This document shows, in pieces, positions 1-7,409 of a stretch of DNA of 12,988 nt (positions are counted from its first letter, which is position 1; every line of letters starts with the position of its first letter). The stretch comes from DASYML01 sp036399835 (lineage in GTDB: Bacteria > Acidobacteriota > Blastocatellia > Pyrinomonadales > Pyrinomonadaceae): positions 1-12,988 of the forward strand of contig DASWMI010000014.1 in assembly GCA_036399835.1 (NCBI GenBank). The letters are read 5' to 3'. A model generated the notes under the pieces. It was given only the letters and a program-made list of their open reading frames with translations, did no database searches and was not told the origin of the DNA. The translations under genes were made by a program, and so were the position numbers.

Positions 1-542
1 CCTATGACCTGTCCCTGCATGTTGACGACGGGGCTGCCTGATGAGCCTGGCGAGATGGGCGCTGTGATTTGAATGATGCGACCGAAGTTCGGTATGTCGC
101 GGACAGCCGAGACGATGCCGTTCGTCACGCTTCCTTCGAGGCCGAAAGGATTACCGATAACGACTATGCTTTCGCCTTCCTGCGGGGAGGTACGCTCAAG
201 CGCCAGAGGATTCGCCGCTCCCGCCGGAACATCAACCCTGAGCAACGCGATGTCTCCCTCTGCATCCACCGCCAGCACGCCCCTGACCGGATAGCTCTTG
301 CCGCTCGGCGTATGAACTTCCGCGCGATAAGCGCCCTCCAGCACATGCCTGTTCGTCACGATTCTATCGGTCGCAACGAAGAACCCGCTGCCTCGCCCCA
401 GCCTTTCACCGCGACTATCATAAGTCTCTATCGCAACCGCCGAAGGCTTGATGCGCTGGACCAGTTCCGGCAGGCTCTCCTGGGCCAGCGCCACGGAAGC
501 AATGGCTAAAAGAAGAAGGAAAATTGAGATGAGATGCTTCAG
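1..542 (-). CDS. Trypsin-like secreted serine protease (S1C/HtrA-like), 3' end beyond window, apparent CTG start
   Basis: I read this by translating the reverse strand; it is missed if only ATG/GTG/TTG starts are allowed. The 180 visible codons begin with a clear signal peptide (MKHLISIFLLLLAIASVALA, cleavage near residue 20) and continue into a chymotrypsin-fold protease of the DegP/HtrA type. The catalytic triad is visible: His66 in TNRHVLEG, Asp97 in GDIALLRV and Ser168 in PGSSGSPV, with the usual VVIGNPFGLEGSVTNGIVSA stretch between. The likely role is proteolysis or quality control outside the cytoplasm. PDZ or other C-terminal domains would lie off the left edge. An in-frame TAG lies 15 bases before the CTG, so no ATG, GTG or TTG can head the signal peptide. 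AGAGGA (551-556 on the plus strand) sits 8 bases before the CTG at 540-542. It lies 52 bases downstream of proS and may be co-transcribed with it. The family call is firm; the start codon is inferred. Confidence 0.85.
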   Translation of the reverse strand, partial: MKHLISIFLLLLAIASVALAQESLPELVQRIKPSAVAIETYDSRGERLGRGSGFFVATDRIVTNRHVLEGAYRAEVHTPSGKSYPVRGVLAVDAEGDIALLRVDVPAGAANPLALERTSPQEGESIVVIGNPFGLEGSVTNGIVSAVRDIPNFGRIIQITAPISPGSSGSPVVNMQGQVI

Positions 543-594
543 GCAGGTTATCCTCTAATTCGACTTCGGCTTGGCAGCCCTTACAAAGCCCCGC

Positions 595-2343
595 TTATAA
601 ACCGGAAAGAGCCATCTCCTGCACACGCTCGACCACTTTATCAAGCGGCACATCCGCAGACTCTTTCGTGCGCCTCTCAAACAACTCGACCAGGCCATCC
701 GCAACTTTTCTGCCGATGGTGATGCGAAAGGGAATACCAATCAGGTCCGCATCCTTAAACTTGACGCCCGCGCGCTCATCTCTATCATCAAGCAAGACGT
801 CCAGCCCCGCTCGCTGCAAGTCGGCATAAAGCCGCTCGCCAGCCTCGCGCAGCTCCGCTTGCTTCATGTTGGTGATGGTCACGACGGCCTCGAAGGGCGC
901 AATCGCACTGGGCCAGATGATGCCATCGGCGTCGTGATGCAGCTCTATCGCGGAGGCCATGATGCGCTCAACACCTATCCCGTAGCTGCCCATCACAATC
1001 GGCACTTCCTTGCCCTCCGCATTGAGCACACGCGCACCCATCGATTCGGAATACTTCGTGCCGAGCTTGAAGATATGACCAATCTCAAGAGCCTTAAAGA
1101 CTTCGAGCGCGCCCGCCTCGCAATTCGGACAACCCTCGCCGGAAGCGACCGTGCGCAGGTCTGCCCACTGGTCCACCTCTATGTCGCGCTCAAGATCAAC
1201 TCCGCGCAGATGGTGCTCATCCCTGTTCGCGCCGGTCGTCATATTGCGTCGGCCTTTCAAAGCCAGGTCTGCAAGGATGCGAAGCTGTTGTTTGGATTCG
1301 AGCGCCCTGGCCCGCGCGCCGACTCCGCCGAGGCTCCCCGCGTTTGCGCCGAGCAGACCGCGTATCTCTTCAGGATGAGCGGTACGAACATCTGCCACGG
1401 CGAGCGCGTCAGCCAGCTTCGTTTCGTGTAGCTGGTGATCGCCTCTCAAGAGGGCTAGCACGGGAAACGACGCCCCATCCTTGGTAGCAATAAAAATCAG
1501 CGTCTTAATCTGGCGGTCTGCCGCCGCGCCGCCCGCAAACGTTATCAAATCTTCAATCGTGCGCACGCCGGGCGTGGGGAACTCTTCGGGCCAGTCTGGA
1601 CCAGCTTCATCCTCAACCGTAGCGATGCGTGATTGGGCCTTCTCGACGTTGGCTGCATAGCCGCAAGCTTCGCACATGGCGATCATGTCTTCGCCGGCGT
1701 CCGTCTTGACCATAAACTCGTTGGAGGCCGAGCCGCCCATCGCGCCCGAAGAGGCTTCGACGATTGAGTATTTGAGACCGCAGCGGTCAAAGATGCGTTT
1801 GTAAGCTTCGCGCTGGTCCTCGAAGGATTTGTCCAGCCCTTCCTGGTCCACGTCTAAAGAGTAAGCATCCTTCATGATGAACTGGCGGACGCGCAGGAGG
1901 CCGGACTTAGGACGCGGCTCGTCGCGAAACTTAACTTGAATCTGATACCAGACCTGCGGCAACTGCTTGTAAGAGCGCAGCTCGTGGCGCGCAATCGCGG
2001 TGAAGATTTCTTCGTGCGTCATGGCTAGACAGAGGTCCGCGCCTCTGCGGTCCTTGAGGCGAAACATGTTGTCGCCCATCACGGACCAGCGACCCGACTC
2101 CTCCCAAATCTCGCGCGGGTTCAAGGCCGGCAGATAAAACTCCTGCCCGCCGATGCGGTTCATCTCTTCGCGCAGGATGCGCTCGATTTTCTGTACGACG
2201 CGCTGCGCGAGCGGCAGATATGAATAGATGCCTGCCGAGAGCTGCCGGACCATTCCTGCGCGCAAGAGCAGCCTGTGCGAGACGACCTCCGCATCTGCGG
2301 GGTCTTCACGAAGAGTCGGAATAAAAGTTTGTGACCAGCGCAT
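595..2343 (-). CDS. proS: Prolyl-tRNA synthetase, bacterial type with INS editing domain
   Basis: Cytoplasmic class II enzyme that charges tRNA-Pro with proline. At 582 aa it is close to the usual bacterial length (about 570). Visible in order: an N-terminus MRWSQTFIPTLREDPADAEV typical of bacterial ProS; the MTHEE segment at 108-112; motif 2 at about 139-164 (FRDEPRP...MKDAYSLD); the YbaK-like insertion (editing) domain at about 225-400 with Lys280 and His378 at the positions used in E. coli; motif 3 at 451-461 (MGSYGIGVERI); and the anticodon-binding domain at about 480-582 (LLDDRDERAGVKF, IGIPFRITIG). CxxC pairs at 224/227 and 405/408 flank the insertion domain and could bind zinc. The editing loop reads GSLGG where the family usually has GxxxP. 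An in-frame stop just upstream makes the ATG at 2343 the only start, yet the nearest good Shine-Dalgarno, AAGGAG, is about 19 bases away. It is divergent from rpiB. Confidence 0.97.
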   Translation of the reverse strand: MRWSQTFIPTLREDPADAEVVSHRLLLRAGMVRQLSAGIYSYLPLAQRVVQKIERILREEMNRIGGQEFYLPALNPREIWEESGRWSVMGDNMFRLKDRRGADLCLAMTHEEIFTAIARHELRSYKQLPQVWYQIQVKFRDEPRPKSGLLRVRQFIMKDAYSLDVDQEGLDKSFEDQREAYKRIFDRCGLKYSIVEASSGAMGGSASNEFMVKTDAGEDMIAMCEACGYAANVEKAQSRIATVEDEAGPDWPEEFPTPGVRTIEDLITFAGGAAADRQIKTLIFIATKDGASFPVLALLRGDHQLHETKLADALAVADVRTAHPEEIRGLLGANAGSLGGVGARARALESKQQLRILADLALKGRRNMTTGANRDEHHLRGVDLERDIEVDQWADLRTVASGEGCPNCEAGALEVFKALEIGHIFKLGTKYSESMGARVLNAEGKEVPIVMGSYGIGVERIMASAIELHHDADGIIWPSAIAPFEAVVTITNMKQAELREAGERLYADLQRAGLDVLLDDRDERAGVKFKDADLIGIPFRITIGRKVADGLVELFERRTKESADVPLDKVVERVQEMALSGL

Positions 2344-2476
2344 GAAGTTTAGTTAGGACTGACTCCTTCAACTGATGTTCGGTTTCGACTACTTCTCATT
2401 CTCGCTTAGCAGCGGTCGGTAAGGCAAATATCTAGGGGACTCGTCCTCTCGCTTGAAATCAGGGCGAATAGTTGCA

Positions 2477-2491
2477 ACGCTTCCGAAGCGT
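2477..2491. promoter_or_regulatory. Perfect 7+1+7 inverted repeat in the proS/rpiB divergent spacer
   Basis: The sequence ACGCTTC-C-GAAGCGT is a perfect dyad with one central base. It lies 57 bases before the rpiB ATG and 134 bases from the proS start, inside the only spacer available for both promoters. The one-base centre is too tight for an RNA hairpin loop, so a protein-binding operator is the more natural reading. A weak promoter-like pair (TTGCAA at 2472-2477, TACCAT at 2495-2500) would straddle it. No regulator is identified. Confidence 0.35.
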
Positions 2492-2547
2492 GATGTACCA
2501 TCAGCATCTTCATGTTAGCTCAACTATAGTGCAGGGGCTTGGCCTTG

Positions 2548-3003
2548 ATGAAAATTGCGCTCGCCAGTGACCACGCAGGCTTTGCTGAAAAGGAACGCTT
2601 AAAGCCTTTGCTGCTCGAACTGGGCCTGGAGGTTGAAGACTACGGCGCGGTCTCGGAAGCGTCCGTGGATTATCCGGATTATGCCAGAAGGGTGGCGGAA
2701 GCAGTGGCTCGCGGCGAGGCCGAGCAGGGTCTGCTCGTCTGCGGCTCCGGGACAGGGATGGCTATCGCGGCCAACAAAGTGCAGGGCATACGCGCCGCCG
2801 TCGCCTGGTCCGAAGAGACGGCGCGCCTGGCTCGCCAGCACAACGACGCCAACGTCCTCGCCATCGGCGCACGTACCACCCCGCCGGACCAGATTCCGCA
2901 GATCGTCCGCGCCTGGTTCGAGACAAAGTTCGACGGGGGACGCCACGCCTCGCGTGTCGAGAAGATCAGACAGATAGAGAACGCTGAGCTGAGGAAAGAT
3001 TAA
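2548..3003 (+). CDS. rpiB: Ribose-5-phosphate isomerase B
   Basis: Interconverts ribose 5-phosphate and ribulose 5-phosphate in the non-oxidative pentose phosphate pathway; cytoplasmic. The 151-aa product matches the RpiB/LacAB family along its whole length. Visible are Asp8-His9 in the N-terminal MKIALASDHAG motif, the catalytic Cys65 in LLVCGSGTGMAIAANK (with the anion-binding GSGTG loop), His98 in ARQHNDANVLAIGAR, and the C-terminal GRHASRVEKI phosphate-binding segment. I chose the ATG at 2548 because the family begins MKIA; AGGGG at 2533-2537 lies 10 bases upstream. In-frame TTG codons at 2539 and 2545 are possible but less likely. The stop is 2 bases before the glyA start, and the glyA Shine-Dalgarno lies inside the end of this gene, so the two are very likely translationally coupled. 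The rpiB-glyA order is a recurring bacterial arrangement. Confidence 0.96.
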   Translation: MKIALASDHAGFAEKERLKPLLLELGLEVEDYGAVSEASVDYPDYARRVAEAVARGEAEQGLLVCGSGTGMAIAANKVQGIRAAVAWSEETARLARQHNDANVLAIGARTTPPDQIPQIVRAWFETKFDGGRHASRVEKIRQIENAELRKD

Positions 3004-3005
3004 AG

Positions 3006-4310
3006 ATGAATAATAAGATGAATGCGCCGCTCGCGGAGGTTGACCCGCTGATTGCCAGGGCTGTTGACGAAGAGGTGGCGCGGCAGGCGGGCGGGCTTGA
3101 GTTGATCGCTTCGGAGAACTTTGTCAGCGAGGCCGTGCTTGAAGCGATGGGTTCGGTCTTTACGAACAAGTACGCCGAAGGCTATCCGGGCAAGCGTTAC
3201 TACGGCGGCTGCGAGTGGACCGATGTCGTCGAGCAGGCGGCGATTGATCGCGCGAAGGAGCTATTCGGCGCGGAGCACGCCAACGTCCAGCCGCACAGCG
3301 GCTCGCAGGCCAACATGGCCGTTTATCTCTCAGCCTTAGAGTACGGCGACCATATTCTCGGCATGAATCTCTCGCACGGCGGACACCTGACACACGGCCA
3401 TCCGCTCAACTTCTCAGGCTTCAGCTATAAGGTTTCAGACTACGGCGTCTCGCGCGAGACAGAGCGGATTGATTACGACGAGCTGCAACGCATCGCCGAA
3501 GAAGCGAGGCCGAAGCTCATCATTTGCGGTGCTTCGGCTTATCCTCGGACCATTGATTTCGAGCGCATAGGCCAGATCGCCAAAAGCGTCGGCGCTCGCC
3601 TGATGGCTGACATCGCACACATCGCCGGGCTGGTCGCAGCCTCGCTTCATCCTTCGCCCGTCCCGCACGCAGACTATGTCACGACGACTACTCACAAGAC
3701 ACTGCGCGGCCCGCGCGGCGGGCTGATACTCTGCAAGGCAGAGCACGCGGCTGAGGTCAACAAGAAACTGTTTCCGGGCGTGCAGGGTGGACCACTCGTA
3801 CACATCATCGCTGCCAAGGCCGTCGCCTTCGGCGAAGCCCTGCGCGAAGATTTCAAGGATTACCAGCAGCGTATCCTGAAGAATGCGCAGGCGCTCGCCG
3901 GAGAGTTGCAGGAGCAGGGCCTGCGTATCGTCTCAGGCGGGACGGATAATCACCTGGTCCTGGTTGATGTCTTCCTAGGCGGCCAGGGCATCACCGGCAA
4001 GGAAGCGGAAAAGGCTCTCGAAGCGGCCTATATCACCGTCAACAAAAACACTATTCCATTCGATACCAACAAGCCTTTCGTCACGTCCGGCATACGACTG
4101 GGGACGCCCGCGCTGACCACTCGCGGGATGGGCCAAGAGGAGATGCGCGAAGTCGCGCGCCTCATCTCTGAGATTATTCATGCGCCTCAATCCGAAGAGG
4201 TGCGTGACAGTGTGCGTCAAGCGGTCTCTGAATTGACGGCGCGATTTCCGCTCTACCCTAACCGTTTAAAACTGAGAGCCTCACAGCAAGAGGCTATCGG
4301 GGCTGACTAA
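3006..4310 (+). CDS. glyA: Serine hydroxymethyltransferase
   Basis: PLP-dependent enzyme that converts serine and tetrahydrofolate to glycine and 5,10-methylene-tetrahydrofolate, the main source of one-carbon units. The 434-aa length is normal. Landmarks: GGLELIASENFVSEAV and the NKYAEGYPGKRYYGG substrate/PLP segment near the N-terminus, HANVQPHSGSQAN, MADIAHIAGLVAA, the PLP-binding lysine Lys231 in TTTTHKTLRGPRGG, and NKNTIPFD...SGIRLGTPALTTRG near the C-terminus. ATG at 3006 is preceded by GAGGAAAG (2991-2998) within rpiB; a second in-frame ATG at 3018 is possible but lies farther from that site. It is the second gene of the rpiB operon, followed after 27 bases by a secreted protein with its own strong ribosome-binding site. 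Confidence 0.98.
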   Translation: MNNKMNAPLAEVDPLIARAVDEEVARQAGGLELIASENFVSEAVLEAMGSVFTNKYAEGYPGKRYYGGCEWTDVVEQAAIDRAKELFGAEHANVQPHSGSQANMAVYLSALEYGDHILGMNLSHGGHLTHGHPLNFSGFSYKVSDYGVSRETERIDYDELQRIAEEARPKLIICGASAYPRTIDFERIGQIAKSVGARLMADIAHIAGLVAASLHPSPVPHADYVTTTTHKTLRGPRGGLILCKAEHAAEVNKKLFPGVQGGPLVHIIAAKAVAFGEALREDFKDYQQRILKNAQALAGELQEQGLRIVSGGTDNHLVLVDVFLGGQGITGKEAEKALEAAYITVNKNTIPFDTNKPFVTSGIRLGTPALTTRGMGQEEMREVARLISEIIHAPQSEEVRDSVRQAVSELTARFPLYPNRLKLRASQQEAIGAD

Positions 4311-4337
4311 AAGAAAACGAGCTGGAGGAGCATCAAG

Positions 4338-4994
4338 ATGAGATTGGCTCGGCTTTTAAAAATATCCTTTGCCACGTTGCTGCTCGCCTCCGGCGCTATC
4401 CGTGCGCAGGCGCAGCAGCCAGCCTACGGCAGCCCGAACGAGATAGCCCCTTTGCGCATGACAGCGGTTGAAGAGGCTTCTGCCCCCGCGGGATGGAAGC
4501 GTTATCAATTCGGCGATCCCTTGCTCTTTAGCGCCATTCTGCCGGGCGCGCCCCAGGCTCAAAGCGAAAAGTTTACGGATGCGAAAGGCCCGCTCGTCGT
4601 GCGTCTCTACATGGCCGCCAGCCCTACAGGAGGAGTCTACGGACTCAATTACGCGGAAGCTGCGCCGACCATGGCGCTCGATAAATCTGAGACCGAGAGT
4701 AGAAGATTCTTCACTAACTACATGGCTGGTTTTATCGCGGGCTTTAAAAAGGGGCTGCAAGACAGAGGTATGACGGCGGAGCTGGAAACGCAGACCAGCC
4801 CCGAGCGCAGAGTCAAAATCAGCGGGCTTGACGGTTACGAGCAGGACATCGCCATTGGTCCATTTAATGGCCGCTCGCAGGTCGTCTTTCTGGGCCGCAA
4901 TATCTACGCTGCCATCGCGCTCTGGAATCAAAACAACCCCTTGAGCGAGCGCACGGCCTTCTTCAACTCATTTCAAATCCGCCACGCACGCTAA
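4338..4994 (+). CDS. Secreted protein of unknown function
   Basis: I do not recognise a family for this 218-aa protein. The first 25 residues are a clear signal peptide: basic start, hydrophobic ISFATLLLASGAI, and an AQA cleavage site before QQ. The remainder is soluble and has no cysteine, so it is probably periplasmic or exported. A mature core at about 50-215 has aromatic/glycine-rich strands (WKRYQFGDPLLFSAILPG, GGVYGLNYAEAAP, GLDGYEQDIAIGPFNGRSQ, YAAIALWNQNNPLSE) suggesting a beta-rich single domain. GGAGGAG at 4324-4330, 7 bases before the ATG, is one of the strongest ribosome-binding sites in the window. It follows glyA by 27 bases in the same direction, so it is probably the third gene of the rpiB operon. 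No functional link to one-carbon metabolism is evident. Confidence 0.8.
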   Translation: MRLARLLKISFATLLLASGAIRAQAQQPAYGSPNEIAPLRMTAVEEASAPAGWKRYQFGDPLLFSAILPGAPQAQSEKFTDAKGPLVVRLYMAASPTGGVYGLNYAEAAPTMALDKSETESRRFFTNYMAGFIAGFKKGLQDRGMTAELETQTSPERRVKISGLDGYEQDIAIGPFNGRSQVVFLGRNIYAAIALWNQNNPLSERTAFFNSFQIRHAR

Positions 4995-5070
4995 AGCGTG
5001 TGCGAACAAGTCAAGAGCGCGGCGGCGATGAATCAAGGATAAATAGTTCATGGCTGCCGCGTTGATAGTT

Positions 5071-5076
5071 TATACT
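5071..5076 (+). promoter_or_regulatory. Candidate -10 box (TATACT) placing the transcript start at or near the helicase ATG
   Basis: TATACT matches the -10 consensus at five of six bases and ends 7 bases before the helicase ATG at 5084. No Shine-Dalgarno lies between them (CTCCGAC). If used, transcription would begin at or within a base or two of the ATG, giving a leaderless mRNA. No good -35 hexamer is visible at the expected distance, so this is tentative. Confidence 0.3.
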
Positions 5077-5083
5077 CTCCGAC

Positions 5084-7057
5084 ATGGAAGAGATTTTCGG
5101 GCGCGATGGATTGATCGCGCGCGCGCATCCGGAATACGAGTATCGTCCGGGCCAGATACAGATGGCAGAGGCCGTGCTGCGCGCTTTTGAAAAGGAGCGC
5201 CACCTGATTGTCGAGGCCGGAACGGGAACGGGCAAGACGCTGGCTTATCTGGTGCCCGCGATAGCGGCGGCGGCTTCCGGCAGAGGGCGCGTCATCATCT
5301 CGACCGGGACGAAGAATCTGCAAGAGCAGTTGATGGAGAAGGACATCCCGTTTTTGCAGAGCGTCCTGCCGCGCAGGTTTTCCGCCGCCTACATGAAGGG
5401 GCGCAGCAACTACGCCTGCCTCCAACGCATCAAGCGCGCGGAAAACTCGCCCGTGCTCGATGGGCTGGATGAACTGGACCATTTCGACGAGGTGCGCCGC
5501 TGGGCCAGGCAGTCTCAGACGGGCGACCGCGCGGAGCTGACACACCTTCCCGAAAATCTCTCTTTTTGGCGGCACATAGATGCCCGCTCGGAAACCTGCC
5601 TCGGACAGAAGTGCCCCGAATTCGACCCTTGCTATATCACGCGTATGCGACAGCGCGCGATGGATGCAGACATCGTGATTGTCAATCATCATCTCTTCTT
5701 CGCGGACCTGGTCCTGCGCGGGAACGAGTACGGGCAGGTCCTGCCGGATTATTCTGCGGTCGTCTTTGACGAGGCGCATTTGATAGAAGATGTCGCGGCG
5801 GAGTATTTCGGCGCGCAGGTTTCCAGCTACCAGCTTGAAGACCTCGTGCGCGATCTCTCCATGTTGCCTGTGACGGATGTGGATGCCAACCGCGAGTTGA
5901 CGAAGATTGCGGCGCGCATCGTGCGCTTTGCGGATAATTTCTGGATGGGCTTTCGTGAAGGGCGCGGCGAAGAGGGCAGGGGAGCCATCCTGCCCGGCAC
6001 GTTTGCGCGCAAGACCCGCAGTGGCGAGATTGAGGCAACCCCTCTGGGCCAATCTTACCTGGGGCTTGATGGCGCGCTCAAGAGGATGGAGACGGCGCTT
6101 GACCCTCTCTCAGACTCCGTGCCTGAGATTGAGAATCTGTTGAGGCGCGTCAGGCAGTTGCGCTTCGATTTGCAGTTTATCGTCGCGGGCGATGACAGGC
6201 ATTTCGTTTATTGGATGGAGCGGCGCGGGCGTGGGCTTTTCTTGCGAGCTTCGCCGATAGACGTGTCTGGGCTTTTGCAGGACAAGCTCTTTGGCAGAGT
6301 CGAGACCGTCGTGCTGACCTCCGCGACGCTCGCCAGCGCGGGCAATTTCGGTTTCATACGCGAGCGGCTCGGCCTCATAGAAGATGATGCGGAAGACCTC
6401 ATCGCGCCGCCGAGTTATGATTATGACAGGCAGGCTATTCTTTATCTGCCGAAGCGTATGCCGGACCCGCGCGCGCCGCAGTGGGCAGAGGCCGCCGCCG
6501 CCGAAGTCGTCAAGATTCTGCACGCAACCGATGGCAGAGCCTTTGTGCTTTCGACGAGCTTTGCCGGGATGAACTCGCTTTACAACCTGGTCGCGCCCGA
6601 AGTTGATTATCCGTGCTTCTTGCAGGGTACAGCCTCAAAGGCCGGGCTGCTCGAAAAGTTTCGCTCGACGCCGAATGCCGTGCTCTTTGCGACGGCCAGT
6701 TTCTGGCAGGGCGTTGACGTGCGCGGCGACCAGCTCTCCTGCGTCATCATAGATAAATTGCCGTTCGCCGTCCCGACAGACCCCGTGGTGGCCGCGCGCC
6801 AGCGTTATATAGACGAACAGGGCGGCTCAAGCTTTTACGAGTACAGTGTGCCGCAGGCTATCATCAGCTTGAAGCAGGGGCTGGGCCGATTGATTCGCAG
6901 CGCGACGGACAGGGGCGTGCTCGCCGTGCTCGACCCGCGCTTGCAGACGAAGGCTTACGGGCGTCTCTTTCTCGAAAGCCTGCCGCCCTGCCGCGTCACC
7001 TCTGAGATAGAAGATGTCTCTCGCATCTTTGAAGCGGACGAGGCGATGGCTGGATGA
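5084..7057 (+). CDS. ATP-dependent DNA helicase, DinG/YoaA (XPD-like) family with Fe-S cluster
   Basis: Superfamily 2 5'-3' DNA helicase expected to act in DNA repair or in resolving unusual DNA structures. The 657-aa product is in the usual range for DinG/YoaA. Visible: a Q-motif-like start (YEYRPGQIQMAEAV), Walker A AGTGTGKT at 45-52, motif Ia IISTGTKNLQEQL, four cysteines (112, 172, 177, 183) spaced as the Fe-S cluster ligands of this family, VIVNHHLFFADL at about 198-208, DEAH box at 229-232 (VVFDEAHLIED), motif III-like VVLTSATLAS, ATASFWQGVDVRG, and motif VI QGLGRLIR at 598-605. Nothing is missing. The usual DinG/YoaA start (FGRDGLIARA) supports the ATG at 5084 despite no ribosome-binding site. 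I cannot tell DinG from YoaA by eye, so no symbol is given. It begins 89 bases after the secreted-protein gene. Confidence 0.95.
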   Translation: MEEIFGRDGLIARAHPEYEYRPGQIQMAEAVLRAFEKERHLIVEAGTGTGKTLAYLVPAIAAAASGRGRVIISTGTKNLQEQLMEKDIPFLQSVLPRRFSAAYMKGRSNYACLQRIKRAENSPVLDGLDELDHFDEVRRWARQSQTGDRAELTHLPENLSFWRHIDARSETCLGQKCPEFDPCYITRMRQRAMDADIVIVNHHLFFADLVLRGNEYGQVLPDYSAVVFDEAHLIEDVAAEYFGAQVSSYQLEDLVRDLSMLPVTDVDANRELTKIAARIVRFADNFWMGFREGRGEEGRGAILPGTFARKTRSGEIEATPLGQSYLGLDGALKRMETALDPLSDSVPEIENLLRRVRQLRFDLQFIVAGDDRHFVYWMERRGRGLFLRASPIDVSGLLQDKLFGRVETVVLTSATLASAGNFGFIRERLGLIEDDAEDLIAPPSYDYDRQAILYLPKRMPDPRAPQWAEAAAAEVVKILHATDGRAFVLSTSFAGMNSLYNLVAPEVDYPCFLQGTASKAGLLEKFRSTPNAVLFATASFWQGVDVRGDQLSCVIIDKLPFAVPTDPVVAARQRYIDEQGGSSFYEYSVPQAIISLKQGLGRLIRSATDRGVLAVLDPRLQTKAYGRLFLESLPPCRVTSEIEDVSRIFEADEAMAG

Positions 7058-7118
7058 AACGGCGCAGGGCCTGGGCGAACAGTTTTAGACGACCAATCAC
7101 TTGCCAAAGGAGATACAG

Positions 7119-7358
7119 ATGAGAAGAGATGATGCGCAAGACAACACTATCTATAAAGTGGTAGTCAATCATGAAGAGCAGTATTCGATCTGGCCCGCCG
7201 ACCGCGAGAACGCGCTGGGCTGGAATGATGCCGGCAAGAGCGGGACGAAAGAGGAATGCCTGGCCTATATCAAGGAAGTCTGGACCGATATGAGACCTCT
7301 CAGCCTGCGCAAGAAGATGGAAGGGGCCGCGGGCGGTTCAAGGGGAACAGAGGAATAG
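7119..7358 (+). CDS. MbtH-like protein, no NRPS gene in view
   Basis: Small (79 aa) cytoplasmic protein of the MbtH family, known as activators or chaperones of the adenylation domains of non-ribosomal peptide synthetases. Nearly the full signature is present: Asn17-x-Glu-x-Gln-x-Ser-x-Trp25-Pro26, Gly34-Trp35, Gly39, Gly42, Cys47-Leu48, and Trp55-Thr-Asp-x-Arg59-Pro60-x-Ser62-Leu. The proline that usually precedes x-Gly-Trp is Ala32. AAGGAG at 7107-7112 lies 6 bases before the ATG at 7119; the TTG at 7101 would precede that site and is not the start. Its neighbours are a DNA helicase and a queuosine/pterin enzyme, and no adenylation, condensation or carrier domain is in the window. It may serve an NRPS encoded elsewhere, or have another role. 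Confidence 0.92.
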   Translation: MRRDDAQDNTIYKVVVNHEEQYSIWPADRENALGWNDAGKSGTKEECLAYIKEVWTDMRPLSLRKKMEGAAGGSRGTEE

Positions 7359-7409
7359 CACGTCCGGTCCAACTGGCAATAGAAGAATAAGAGATAGGAT
7401 TGAGCAAGG

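Noticed and set aside
69..509. 146-codon plus-strand open frame at the left edge
   Set aside because: The opposite strand encodes an unmistakable serine protease with signal peptide and full triad, so this is a shadow frame.
859..1431. 190-codon open frame on the plus strand inside proS
   Set aside because: It is antisense to the editing and anticodon regions of proS, has no ribosome-binding site and shows no domain.
4985..5002. Short hairpin (CACGC-TAAA-GCGTG plus two outer pairs) over the stop codon of the secreted-protein gene, as a terminator
   Set aside because: The stem is 7 pairs including a wobble, with no T-run after it; it could be chance in GC-rich sequence.
5115..5128. Alternating CG run near the helicase start as a Z-DNA-forming or repeat element
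   Set aside because: It is short and fully explained by codons for conserved residues Ile-Ala-Arg-Ala-His.
5048..6052. 334-codon open frame on the minus strand opposite the helicase
   Set aside because: It is the complement of a well-conserved helicase. Its protein has no recognisable domain and its length is explained by the GC-rich codon pattern of the sense gene.
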